From: Xiphias gladius
Taxonomy: Eukaryota > Chordata > Actinopteri > Istiophoriformes > Xiphiidae
Direction: 5' to 3'
NCBI RefSeq assembly: GCF_016859285.1
Contig: NC_053422.1
Coordinates: 18,500,001 to 18,564,000, forward strand
Length of the DNA: 64,000 nt
The translations under genes and the position numbers were made by a program. How positions within the stretch are numbered: position 1 is the first letter of the stretch; each line of letters begins with the position of its first letter. The notes beneath the pieces were generated by a model. The model saw only the letters and a program-made list of their open reading frames with translations, made no database searches and was not told the DNA's origin. Positions 40,148-64,000 of this stretch are shown here, piece by piece.

Positions 40148-41545
40148 TCAGTACAGGCAGGTTTTCTTCATAATGCGCAGGAACTCCTGCTGGTTGACTT
40201 CTCCATCTCCATCCCTGTCTGCTTCATCTATCATTTCCTTCACGGGCACACGATATAAGAGGTGATGAGAAGAGGAATGGAGAGATGGAGCAAACACATC
40301 AGGCTAGTCTGACCGCATCCGCGAGCACATCTTGTGTATACATTAATCAAAATTACCGTCATGACCCTTGGCTTTGTAAACACAACCAGCCTGTAAGTTA
40401 CAGTAGTCTGCTGTTATTGGGCAGGAGTTATTCTGAGTGTTCATACATATGAATGTGTCTTGATTACATAATTATGTGCTTTACCTGCAGCTCTTCATCT
40501 GTCAGGTTCTCTCCCAGCTCTTTGGCTACTCTCTTCAGATTCTTGAAGGAGATCTTGCCTGTCTCGTCGTCATCAAACAGGCGGAAAGCTTTCAGGATCT
40601 CCTCTTTGGAGTCTTTCTCCGCCTAAAGTGGAGAGACCGTGGAGGACGGTTTTACCACAAATTATGTAATGTAGTAGTTCAAAAAACAAAAAACAAAACA
40701 GACAATAGAATAACCACATCAGAAATTTGGGCCCGAGTTGATATGTGCCAGGGAAAAGCAATACAGGTATCGTGAATCTAAATGGGGCTGACAAGGTGGA
40801 GTAAAGGTTGTAGGCTCTAACGAAAGAACTGGTTTAAAGAAACTCAACACGGTTGGAGTTGTAAGCAGTCGACATGCATATGAAGGATAGGTTGGTGACA
40901 TAGATATCTACCATTTTCTGTGTCATGACAGTAAGGAAGTCGGCAAAGGAGATCTTCCCCGTGCCATCCTTATCCACTTCCCCAATCATCTTCTTGATCT
41001 CCTCTTTCTTTGGTTCGAACCCCAGAGCTCTCATCGCAACCTGGCACAGAGTGAGAGAGGCTGACAGACCGTGCACACATAGGCGACTGTTTCTTTCCCC
41101 CGACGCGTCTGACTGCGATCAGTGTTTGAGCCCTTTTTACCTTGAGCTCTTTGACATCAATGTATCCAGAGCCATCTGTGTCGAACAGCTCAAAGGCCTC
41201 CCTGATCTCCTGCCTCTGCTCCTCGGTCAGCTCCGGCTTGGGGGATGTCTTCTTGCGAGGAGGGGCCACCGGACCCTGCAGGGATGGTCTCTTGGCACTG
41301 GTCGCCTGATGCGGACAGAGGAGGGTAGGCAGAAGCGAGAGAGAGAGAGAGAGAAAAAAAAAAACAAGAGCCAACACATCTGTGATAACATCAGAATCAG
41401 AGGGGTTTTTCTGGATGAAAATTTGGCTTTTCCCCAGACCTATAAACCACACGAGGGAGGACTCGTTTAAATATCCATAACCCGTGGAAACACACTAACA
41501 CAGATTTAGGTTATTATAAGAGGATAAGACTTTCTCACTCACCAT
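40148..41545 (-). CDS. cetn2: Centrin (centrin-2 type), EF-hand centriole and DNA-repair protein
   Basis: A calcium-binding protein of centrioles and basal bodies. Centrin-2 also binds XPC in nucleotide-excision repair. Coding exons on the minus strand, in transcription order: 41545-41543, 41305-41141, 41040-40912, 40622-40485, 40237-40148. They total 525 nt, 174 aa (human CETN2 172). Four EF-hand loops: [12 protein letters not shown] (43-54), [12 protein letters not shown] (79-90), [12 protein letters not shown] (116-127), [12 protein letters not shown] (152-163). The basic N-terminus and the end KKTCLY agree with centrin-2 (human ends KKTSLY). The first coding exon carries only the ATG. The centrin-2 assignment over centrin-1/3/4 rests on sequence and on the head-to-head position beside nsdhl, as in human Xq28. 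All junctions are GT-AG on the minus strand, and nothing is broken. Confidence 0.95.
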
Positions 41546-41559
41546 CGCTTGCTGTGTAT

Positions 41560-43437
41560 TTGATTGACAGGACTGAACTGCAGATCTATTAAGCAATTAG
41601 TGTTTTCCTCGGGGCTACGAAGCCTCCCTATCATTTAGGGAAGAGAAGAGCATAAAACAGTTTCTGCTTTACGTCAATCGCTCGCAAGACAGGCGCTTGT
41701 TCGCCAAAGCCTCCTGTTTATCTCGCGGGGGCTGCTGCCAAAAATGTGGAGAAAATTGACGTCTACGGGTAAATGCGTGCGCAGCGTCAGCTGCCCGACG
41801 GCGCCTAGATGTTTCATTTGTCCGACGCCGGTGCCGGCAGGGCCAGCCCCCCGTCGTTCTCCTGACCGCCGAGGCCGGGACGCGGACCGGCACGAGTAGG
41901 AGTGAAAATGGAGCGCACCAGTCGGGCGGCGAGATGATTGGTTTGCTGGGAGTCACGGGGCGCAAGGCACGACTAGAGAAATTCAGAGCTGTAGGGAACG
42001 AAGTTAAAGCTCCCTGGAGTTCCCGTCAAGACATAAAATGCAGGAGCAGGCTTTGGAGAATCGGGAGGCGCATATGGAAAATATGTCATATTATAGACTG
42101 TATCATATAAATGGTGCATTTGCTCGCGCTACTCTGAAATTGCCTCAATACACCCTCTAGTGTCAGCAGCCCTCAGCTCACGGTACTACAGCTTATTCTA
42201 GTAGAATAGAGGATTATAATAATAATAATAATAATGATCATATAGAGAATAATGATATAATACAGAATAGCTCATATGAATGATAAAAATGTAAAAAAAA
42301 AATAAACTAAAATACTATGATGGTAATGCCAGTGTTGCCAAGGGGGCCACTGTCATCTCTGGGGAATAGCCAGAGCACAGCACGTCACACTCCGTGGCAC
42401 AAAAATGGCTCGGTATTCAAATATGTTCGAAATATGCGCCCAGTGGCCACTTGATTAGGTCCACCGGTACAACATAACAAAATCCAACACGACTGCTCTG
42501 CCACCAGTTTTTCTCTTCATTTTGTCTTTTTTTCCCCCAACATTGTTCAAAAGGGGATCATTCTATTTGACACCCCTTTACTTGTCCACCCACTTTATAT
42601 ACACGGGGGGGGGCGAATTTTTTGAAACACCTTGCAACATGATGGCCTCCAGTTGCAACACCACCGCCCACCACCACCTCAATAATAAACATACAATAGA
42701 ATTACAACCTTGTGTTGACACAGCCAGCGTCAACGAAAACTTTAGCGCTCAATGAAGCGGCGAGCGAGTGTATGTTCGAACACTGACTCTCTGGCTGTTT
42801 CTTTTTGCTGTCGCCCTTTTCTCCCCGTAGTATTCTCTTATGCCTCTGTTATACGTTTCTCCTTCAGGCAGTTCTCCCATTTGCACCAGTGTCAGATATC
42901 CACTGGTTATAGGGACACAAGTTTAACCTGTCTTTATAGTTATTACCAGAACGCAGGGAGAAAGAAAGCGACATGGAAAGAGAAGAACTGTTGTCAATTG
43001 ATGAATACGCAAGTTTCAACCGGCGGTTCCGAGGGGCGTGGTCTTTAAGCTAGGAGGCGGACGGAATCCGGTCGTGCTCCCCGATTGGTTTAAATTGTGG
43101 CGTTCTTTGACGTATCCTGGACGTCATTGGCTGCCGGCAAACGTCCCCTTCGTGCTGAGCGGTAGCTCCACCAATCACAAGGGCCGGTCTCTCTCAGCTG
43201 ATCCCCACGGTCCGTGGTTTTGTACGCGGTGCAAGTTGCCCGCAACGACTGCGGGCGAGTTGTGCGAGTGGAGTTAAAACGTACGTGCCTCTTCGGTTAA
43301 AAGGCGGCACATTTATGGACTGCGTGTTGTGTACTTTTCATCACTGACTATTCTACTCGCAAACAAAAGTCTTTTCGCCACAGCGCCCGCCGGCCGTGCG
43401 GTATTTTCGCTCACCTGTTGGTCACCCCTCGCTCATC
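41560..43437. promoter_or_regulatory. Divergent promoter region between cetn2 and nsdhl
   Basis: The 1.9 kb between the two start codons contains no supported gene. The cetn2 side (about 41650-41990) is GC- and CpG-rich. A short G-run and AT-rich filler follow in the middle (42100-42760). The nsdhl side is again CpG-rich and has three CCAAT-type (NF-Y) boxes: ATTGG at 43084-43088 and 43126-43130, and CCAAT at 43171-43175. ACGTCA at 43121-43126 abuts the second. GTCACCCCTC at 43421-43430 is a near match to the sterol regulatory element ATCACCCCAC. Known sterol-pathway promoters combine SREBP and NF-Y sites. Binding here is inference. Confidence 0.5.
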
Positions 43438-46320
43438 ATGGCCACGCGTGTTCGACCGGTGAGTTACTGTGAAATTCTGCGCTGTGGCGCCGTTGCTTTG
43501 ACCAGGGCTGTATCAGTAACCGCTCCCCGCGTGTCGCGCAGAGCAGCAAGCGGTGTGCGGTCCTCGGGGGGTCCGGCTTCCTGGGCAGGCACCTGGCGGA
43601 GAAGCTGCTGGACCGCGGCTACTCCGTTTCTGTGTTTGACATCCGCCAGAGCTACGAGCTGCCCGGTGTCACCTTCCACCAGGGAGACCTCTGCGACCAA
43701 CAGGTAAGGGGATGTCCTCTGAGCCTGGAGACCGTGGGCTGTTGTGAGCCCCCCCTCCTCCCCCAATCGAAGTGACCTGACTTCACACAGAATGAAACGC
43801 ATTCAAGTCCTAAGACTTGACCTGGTAAAAATCTGGAACAGTATAAAGTAAATAACAGTGACATGTCCGCCTTGCGTGGCCAAACACCTCGACTGTTTAA
43901 GTATTAAAAACGTTCAAATGCAGTGTCATTTTATGGTTCAGGTACCTGTAATGCCTCTGGCTGACATGCAATTTGCAAGCGAACACACGAGACCCCAAAA
44001 AGACTCTGAAAACCCATCTTGTATAGCTGTGCGAGGTCTCTCTGTTTGTCCCGCTGCAGGCTCTGCTGCCAGCTCTCAGGGATGTGTCCCTGGTCTTCCA
44101 CTGTGCCTCGCCGGCCCCTGGCAGCGACAACCGTGCGCTGTTCGAGAGCGTCAACATTCAGGGCACACGCACCGTCATCCAGGCCTGCATCGAGGCCGGA
44201 GTGCAGGTGAGGCGGCCAGGGGAGGGGAGACTGGGCTTCTCCTCTGCGCATGCGCGAGGTTTACCGCTACACGATGAGAGACGCCACTGAGGTGTGTAAA
44301 ACCGTTTTGTGTTTGCCAGAAATTGGTCCTGACCAGCAGTGCCAGCGTGGTGTTTGAAGGCACGGACATTAAGAATGGGAGAGAGGACCTGCCGTATGCC
44401 AAGAAGCCCATCGACTACTACACAGAGACCAAGATCGAACAGGAGAAGGTGGGAGAGCGGTATTTTCAAGTTGAGTTTATTGGATTCATCGGTGTGGCCC
44501 GGTGGTTAGCCCCGGGATGTACGGAACCCAGCAGATGCTAGTGCAGGTTCCAGATCCTCGTGATTTGGAAAGAAATAAGTGGTTTTGATTGAAAGAATTG
44601 GCGATTAGTGGTTTTTAGACTTTTTCTCCTTCCTCATCAGATGAGTATCACTTTTTATTTTCATCAGCATCCCGCAACAACATAGTGGGTACACCTTTCC
44701 TGGACCTCCTTTATTATTGCCATGACATCTGCCACTTGCCCTTCCCAGTCAGTCACACCTACGAGAGAGAAGGGAGAAAATAATCAGAGCACCTGTACTA
44801 AGAGTTGAATATTATACGCTGTCTTTGTTTTAGTTGGTCCTCGCGGCTTGTGACAAGAAGAAGGGTTTCCTCACGGTTGCCATCCGGCCTCATGGCATCT
44901 TTGGCCCTCGGGACCCACAGCTGGTTCCTATCCTGGTGGATACGGCTCGCAGGGGCAAGATGAAGTTCATCATTGGGTAAGTCAGATGGGAGTGACTATC
45001 GGTTCATTGCGCTGATGCCCATTTAGCCGTTTTATTCAATAATACAAATATAATAAATTGCGCTTGCTTCAGCAGTAATAACTCAAAAAATACTTAAAAA
45101 TGAAAAGATGTGACTCAGTGTAGTCAGTTTAAGTTAAACTAACATCAGTCACTGCATGTCATAAACAAGAACTTCATGCTCCCCCCAACCTGAAATCAAA
45201 TATTTCAATGTTGTGTTTTGGCTTCCTAGATATAAAGGCAGAGCCTGATAAAACCTTTGCTTCGTGTAAACTTAAAAAAGTGACATGAAGCTGCACACCT
45301 CAAACTACCCGTAAAGGCGACAGTGCTTCCACCGGCACAAAGCACCAATTTTTGGCTTAATTTTTGCTAACTTGTTCGACCAGATGACATCTAAAACCTT
45401 CATGACTCACGTTGTTTGTTTTTAAGATTTTATCTGCAGTCTGTGTCCTTAAACTGGGGGCGAAAAGACTGGGCTCTGACATTTTATTATCTCTAAAACC
45501 TACTTCTAAAGCCAACTATCCACTCCTTCCTCTCTTCAACCACACCCTCACCAGCCTACCCCTTACTCTCCCTGCCGTTTGAAGTGTTGTGAGGCGCTAG
45601 ATCAAAAGATCATTGTACCGGTATGCTGAGGGACAGTTGATTTTTGTTTTCCGGATCCTCTGTACTCAGTGGTATTGCTCTGAATTTCATTTGCCGCAGT
45701 GATGGGGCCAACTTGGTGGATTTCACCTTTGTGGAGAATGTAGTTCATGGACACATCCTGGCTGCTGAGTGCCTGAGGCCGGACTCCCCTATATGTGGTA
45801 AAGTGAGTGAAAATAAATTCTAAAGCAGAGCAAACCTCATGGTCTACAGCTGGTTTAAAGGATTCTGTCCATGAAATCCTGGTGCTAGTTCCATACATCT
45901 GTCTCTTATGGATCAGACTCACATTTATATCTGTATTGTCTTTGTGAGATTAAATGTTTTAACTTGGATCCTCTACTTAACTTTCAGCCATACCACATCA
46001 CCAACGACGAGCCAGTTAGATTCTGGGACTTCATGTCTGAGGTGTTGGTGGGGCTGGGATATGCCGCTCCACGCTACCACCTCCCCTACACCCTCGTTTA
46101 TGGGCTGGCCCTGCTCCTCTGGCTGCTGGCCCTGATCCTGCGCCCCCTAGTGTCCTTCAAACCCACTTTTACTCCAATGAGAGTGGCTCTGGCTGGAACG
46201 CACCACTACTACAGCTGTGAACGTGCCAAGCGGGACATGGGCTACAAACCGGTGGTCAGTCTGAAGGAAGGGATCGCCCGTACAGTGCAGAGCTACCCTC
46301 ACCTCAGACAAGGGGCTTGA
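43438..46320 (+). CDS. nsdhl: Sterol-4-alpha-carboxylate 3-dehydrogenase, decarboxylating
   Basis: The NAD(P)-dependent enzyme that decarboxylates C4-carboxysterols in cholesterol synthesis, on ER and lipid-droplet membranes. Coding exons: 43438-43458, 43542-43703, 44060-44206, 44320-44448, 44834-44976, 45700-45802, 45988-46320. They total 1038 nt, 345 aa (human 373). The Rossmann motif GGSGFLG is at 16-22. The short-chain dehydrogenase catalytic pair is Y144-TET-K148 (in DYYTETK), with Ser residues in TSSAS at 115-119. [15 protein letters not shown] and the TNDEP segment match human. A hydrophobic membrane segment lies at about 268-290, and the end [12 protein letters not shown] agrees with human. 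The start has A at -3 and G at +4 and is the first ATG in frame. The protein is about 23 residues shorter than human upstream of the Rossmann motif. It is divergent from cetn2 and upstream of znf185, as in human. Confidence 0.96.
44485..44640 (+). mobile_element. tRNA-derived SINE fragment in nsdhl intron 4
   Basis: A pol III A-box-like TGGCCCGGTGG at 44495-44505 and a B-box-like GGTTCCAGATCC at 44546-44557, about 50 nt apart, in the gtggcnnagtggttag...ggttc layout of tRNA-derived SINEs. Both boxes deviate from consensus and there is no intact tRNA fold, so this is an old SINE head rather than a tRNA gene. Its 3' boundary is uncertain. Confidence 0.55.
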
Positions 46321-46711
46321 TGGGTGAATGGAGATAAAGACTGTTGAGACACGTAATGCTGTGGATGTTAGTACAGTTATGCTCATGGTGAGAACGAGGT
46401 GATCGGGTCACACCGAATGGACAAATGAAAATGAGGAGACAGTTTATCTTTATCCATACATCACAATGTGTAGCATTTCTGTGCCTTTTCAACATCTATG
46501 TAGGATTTTCGCCAGCAGATGGCAGCAGACGGTCCTGGTTTTGGGTAACACATTGCAGTATGATATTACACAAGTTTTGAAGCACTTAGCAAACAGTTTA
46601 TGTCAACTGAAATATGAACTTACACTTTGCAAACTGCAAAGAATTACAAATGTTCTTGTTCAGTTTTCATGCTTCACTGTACACAGATTGAGATACTGCT
46701 GAAAATGCCTT

Positions 46712-46717
46712 AATAAA
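46712..46717 (+). terminator. nsdhl: nsdhl polyadenylation signal
   Basis: AATAAA, about 390 nt after the nsdhl stop, with an ATTAAA 9 nt further on. The 3' UTR between has no recognisable feature. Confidence 0.6.
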
Positions 46718-46784
46718 TTCCATTAAATGATGGTTCTCCTGATACAACTTGCATGAAAATTATTGTTTACAACGATACCTAGCT

Positions 46785-47225
46785 TTACATTATATGGCTG
46801 AAAGTATGTGGACAGGAATGTGTTTTTTTTTTTTTTGGTCTAGGTCTGTTTTTATTTAGCTGTAATTTAGTTTTCTAAGCACCTTAGTTTGATTTAAGAG
46901 AAACCCTAAGGACAGGACATTCCCCCTTTTCACAATGCCATATGCATATAGAAAAGGTTTTCTGGGCTTTAAATTGAAGAACTTGACTGGCCCTGCAAGA
47001 AAATCCTGACCTTATCCCCATCCAGATCTTTAGGATGAATAAGAACAGCGACTGTGAGCCAGGCCTTATCGCATAAAATGCAGTGGCTGACCTTACTAAA
47101 GCTCTTGCGGCTGAACTGAGGCAAATCCCTGCAGCCAGGTTCCAAAAATCCTATGGAAAGTCTTCCCCCAACGAGCGGAGGCAGCTATATAGAGCAGCAT
47201 ATTACTGCCCATATTTTAAAGCATA
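46785..47225 (+). mobile_element. Internally deleted Tc1/mariner-like transposon remnant
   Basis: The left end tacattatatggctgaaagt with atgtggaca matches the terminal repeat of a common fish Tc1-like element. From about 46978 the sequence resembles the 3' part of a Tc1-type transposase: gaacttgactggccctgc..., then gatgaataagaacagcgact and gtgagccaggcctta (the LDWP... DELNRRLRARP-like region), with stops and frameshifts. Most of the transposase is missing and I do not see the right terminal repeat. Recognition is from memory. Confidence 0.6.
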
Positions 47226-50165
47226 GGTTCTCCAATTTTCAAGTCTGTCCTAAAACAATGGTCACGTACCCATATGTACATTGAAACAGTTTTTGGTTGC
47301 TGTAATTGGTCCTCCTGTCCATATTGGATATAAAGGGGGTTGATTCGGACACAGGACACAGTCCTCATTCTGTGTAAAACTACATTCTGAAGTTCACGCC
47401 AAAGCTAATATGAGGGAAGGCTTTGCAAATGAGATGCTCAACAATCACATTGACTAATTTGGACTAATGTTTGGTATCCACATAGTATTTTCCTAGATAC
47501 ATAATTCATAATTATATATTAATTAATTCAAAGTTTTTCCTCGAGTTCCAAACATAATTTCTATCTCCTCTCTGATGCTGCAGTAACCCTGCCTCTCTGG
47601 TATTAGATGCCATATATCATCAGTATAGTACGTGTTTCTATGAGTAGAGCAAACTATAAGAATACTATTCAAGGACAGTAATTGAATACAATAATAGGAT
47701 GGGCAGTGAAAATGCATCATGAGCTACAATCCTTCAATTTCCACATTCAATCTGTCATTCTGTCATTTTGATAATGACAAAGTTATAAAACGTCACAAAC
47801 TTGTAGAAATGTTAACTTTATTAATTAGCTGCTGCTGAGATTTTTCTTTTCTAGGTCTCCCATTTTTGTCATTCCAGGTCGTGGTGTGGTGACAACAAAG
47901 GTGGGGGCTAAGTTCAGATACTTAGCATTCTCGTTTTAATTCTACGCCAGCAGCACTCAAATGATTCATTGCGAGAGTCAGTGGGCAAGGCTGTCGGACT
48001 GGTTTCTTGTTCACGGGAAAGAGGGAGAGGGATACATGCAGATGATAGACTTGAGCGTTTACACTTACCAGTGTGTTCACCAGACTGATACCTTGCCTCG
48101 CAGACTTGCTAATTTACTCTTCCACCTACTCTCTGTGACACGTTGCGAAATCTATTCACACCCTTTTTCTGATTTGAGAAGGCGTTGTAAATGCATGCAC
48201 AGCATGTGTGACATTGTTTTTTTTGGGGTTTTTTTTGTAAAGAAACAGGGGTAGGTTGATCTTTATGTTGTGTTTTAGCTGAGTGCATACTGTGGCCAGC
48301 CACATAGAAAAGTGCTCTTCGTTGCCATTTGTTGAAGAAATTGTTGGACAATAGCAGGAGCATAGACTTACAATTTTTCTTGTCCTTCACTTGTACAAAC
48401 ATAGACAGTCACTCAGATTGAGCAAACATTTTCTTTATCACAGGCTTACATTTTAGCTTGTACCTACAAGAGGTTAAAATAAGTCACAACTGACATTTAT
48501 CAAACTGATTATTTAAGAAAATCAATCCTTCAAAACAACACACATATTAATGTCAGTGGTTTCTTTTCTCTTTTGTACCTTTTATTCCAAATATAAAATT
48601 CTAGTTGGGTGTGTTATAATTTTAAAAAAAGAAAAAGCTTATATTGACTTGTGTATTATTTTTATTAGTGTGTGGACCACTGTCTCTTTTTTATCTCACT
48701 TGGAGTTGTGTGTGTGTTGCTCTTAATCTCATTTTAATAATGTGTGTGCTTCCTGGTTTTTTTCTACCCAGCCAGCATGAGAGCAGAATTCCCACAGGAG
48801 ATGTTGCTTCAAGTTGCTTCATTTATGTGTGCCATGCTGTGCACCTTGTCGTCGTTCTCTTCTCCTTGCCCCGCTTGCCCTCAGAGTGAATTGTCAGGTA
48901 CCTGTAAGACAGGTATGTGCATGCTTACTTCCATGGACAAAGTACAGCTGTAGTAAACAAAAATGAGCTCTTAGCCACTTCTATTACGCGCACGGACACG
49001 CACACGCACACACACATACACACACACACACACACACGCACACGAATAGACAAACACACAGTGCTCCACCCCACATCTACCTACCTTGACTGGCTGGGCT
49101 TGTTGGTGCTTACGCCCGTACCTGTTCACCAGCTCAGCGACTGAGACACCTGTCAGACAGAGAAAGACTTTCTCTTCGCTCACACCAGCCACACTCCGTG
49201 GGACACACTGTCGCTGATTCCTCGACCGAACTGCATGGACTTGGCTCTGCTGGCTATAAAGTGATCGCAGGTAGGTTCTCTGACTGGAAGATGTATGTGT
49301 TATAACCAATGTGAAATGCTCCTTTCTGTAGTTGGAGCTTCAGTAATCAGAAGCTGCAGGGACAGAACGTGTAGAATTGTTCAATCATGCTATATAAACT
49401 GTTTGATGAAAGTGTCAACTAATGATTGTCAGTGTTTACTCATTTTTCTGGCCGTTTCCCGGCCATGATTGCTTGTCAGTAGAGTTTTCTGTCCTGCTCC
49501 CCGCTTACCTTGAATGCTACAGCTCTTCATTAATCATTCATCGTGTGTGGACTGATGTGTTAAACCCAGGATAAATATGCTTTCTGAGCCCTCAGCCCTG
49601 TCACCCTTATTCCGGACAATCTCTTCAAGCAATATCGTGAGAACATGCTTTAGATACCTCAGGAGCTTTACAAGTTATATTTGCAGTCTGAGTTTGACAG
49701 TACTCCACAATTTTGCATAAGCTGTAGCCTACACTTAATTACAGATAAGGGAGCACTCATCAGTGTTTCATTAGTATTTTCCCTCTTTTTCTTAATTTCC
49801 CTGGAGAAGTGCGTTTGCCTTTGAGCAGTTCATTTTTGACCAGAAATAACCGAGGGGTCAACTAATTTGGATATGCGTGAAAGGAAGCAATATTTTCCAA
49901 ATCAAATACAGTAAGGCATTCTGCGTGAGTATATATTTTGTATCCAAAGTCAAAGGATCATATGTAGGTTTTTTGAAAGTGGTAGGACAGGATGATCTAC
50001 ATGTCTAAAGGATGAGACTGAGGAATGCTTTACAGAGCACATGTTACGTATTGGGCGGGAACATAGCGACCATTTTGAAACTGACTGTGTTATAATCAAT
50101 AGCAATTTGCTGTTGAAATTGCACTCTTTCTTTTAACACGATCTCCGTCACTATGTTTTTTTTAG
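47226..50165. other. Intergenic region between nsdhl and znf185 start
   Basis: No supported coding sequence. It includes T-rich and AT-rich unique sequence and an imperfect CA repeat at 48989-49037. The segment ending ...gatcgcag before gtaggttctc at 49270/49271 looks like a donor and may close a non-coding first exon of znf185. This is low confidence. Confidence 0.5.
48989..49037 (+). repeat. Imperfect (CA)n microsatellite
   Basis: CA/CG dinucleotide run with a few interruptions, lying in the intergenic region before znf185. Confidence 0.85.
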
Positions 50166-50218
50166 GTGTCCTGTAAAGAAAACAGTACAAAGAAGAGAGA
50201 AAAACCTCTAGAACGAGC

Positions 50219-63456
<13,238 letters not shown>

Positions 63457-63925
63457 TTATCAAAGCTCCTCAGCAGCCTCTTATCCTCATCCCCTTCACT
63501 TCATGTTCATTTGCATATAAAGTGAGAACTTGTCTTTTGCAAAGTTTTGACTGTGTTCAGTTTGAACTTTGCTGTGGTTTAGGGCGATTACAGAGACCAT
63601 TACATTGAACAATATGATTTCTTAATGTTGAATGTTACATGAGGTTAAATTTCTAATTTCTCAAACATGTTATACAAGCTTGTGTTGTTTTTTTTTTTCC
63701 TGATGGTGAAAGCTGTATCTGCCGCAGTAGATCATGAAGGATATGTCCGTACTATATGATGCGATACATATAACTGTGAACAGACTAATACTGGCAAGTG
63801 GGGTACACTATTATAATTAAGCAACAGTAGTTATGTAAGAAAATGACTTTGTTACAAAATGTTTACTTCCTTTGTTCTTCTTTACACAAAACAGTGTGTT
63901 CAAATGTATGATGCTTTGTTAACAA

Positions 63926-63931
63926 AATAAA
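63926..63931 (+). terminator. znf185: znf185 polyadenylation signal
   Basis: AATAAA about 470 nt after the stop, in a 3' UTR (63457 onward) with no other recognised feature. Confidence 0.6.
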
Positions 63932-64000
63932 ATAATTTATACGATCCTGGCATAAATATGTGATACAAAAGTAGTGTCCTAGGAGACACACAAGGCTGCT

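Noticed and set aside
41669-41965. 98-aa minus-strand frame upstream of cetn2
   Set aside because: Arg/Ala/Pro-rich translation of a CpG-rich promoter. No recognisable protein.
44485-44560. Possible tRNA gene
   Set aside because: A- and B-box-like words are present but both deviate from consensus and no cloverleaf can be formed. A SINE head fits better.

Overview
This is a teleost fish nuclear genome window, most likely a percomorph. The evidence is small, intron-rich genes with GT-AG junctions, roughly 40% GC intergenic DNA, many CA and T tracts, and interspersed repeats typical of spiny-rayed fishes. I recognise these repeats from memory of common fish repeats, not from a search. There is nothing prokaryotic or viral in the window.

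Layout. Positions 1-15600 show no gene I can support, only repeats and unique sequence. Positions 15801-29843 (+) hold ogt, the O-GlcNAc transferase, in 22 coding exons (1048 aa), full length and intact. Positions 32026-35740 (+) hold gcna (acrc), a SprT-type germ-cell DNA-protein crosslink protease, in 12 coding exons (611 aa). Positions about 37160-38945 (+) hold a broken rhodopsin-like receptor. Positions 40148-41545 (-) hold a centrin (cetn2) in 5 coding exons (174 aa). Positions 43438-46320 (+) hold nsdhl, a sterol C4-decarboxylating dehydrogenase, in 7 coding exons (345 aa). Positions 50219-63456 (+) hold znf185, a LIM-domain actin-associated protein, in 28 coding exons (881 aa). For all five genes I read every junction by eye. 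Each joined reading frame stays open and divides by three.

Synteny. In human, OGT-GCNA lie at Xq13.1 (next to CXCR3) and CETN2-NSDHL-ZNF185 at Xq28. Here both blocks are adjacent in one 48 kb stretch, and CETN2(-) NSDHL(+) ZNF185(+) keep their human order and orientation. The genes do not form a pathway. They share ancestry of linkage, not function.

The most interesting structure is in RNA processing. ogt keeps the 30-nt tandem acceptor that makes the two human nucleocytoplasmic isoforms, has a GC-AG intron, and has a 3.4 kb intron 4, at the position of the mammalian detained intron, carrying GC-rich islands and exon-like decoys. znf185 has 24 consecutive coding exons that are all multiples of three in the same phase, one with a (TG)13T3 tract at its acceptor. 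One of its introns holds an almost perfect CA repeat about 2.27 kb long. I found no convincing wholly new system.
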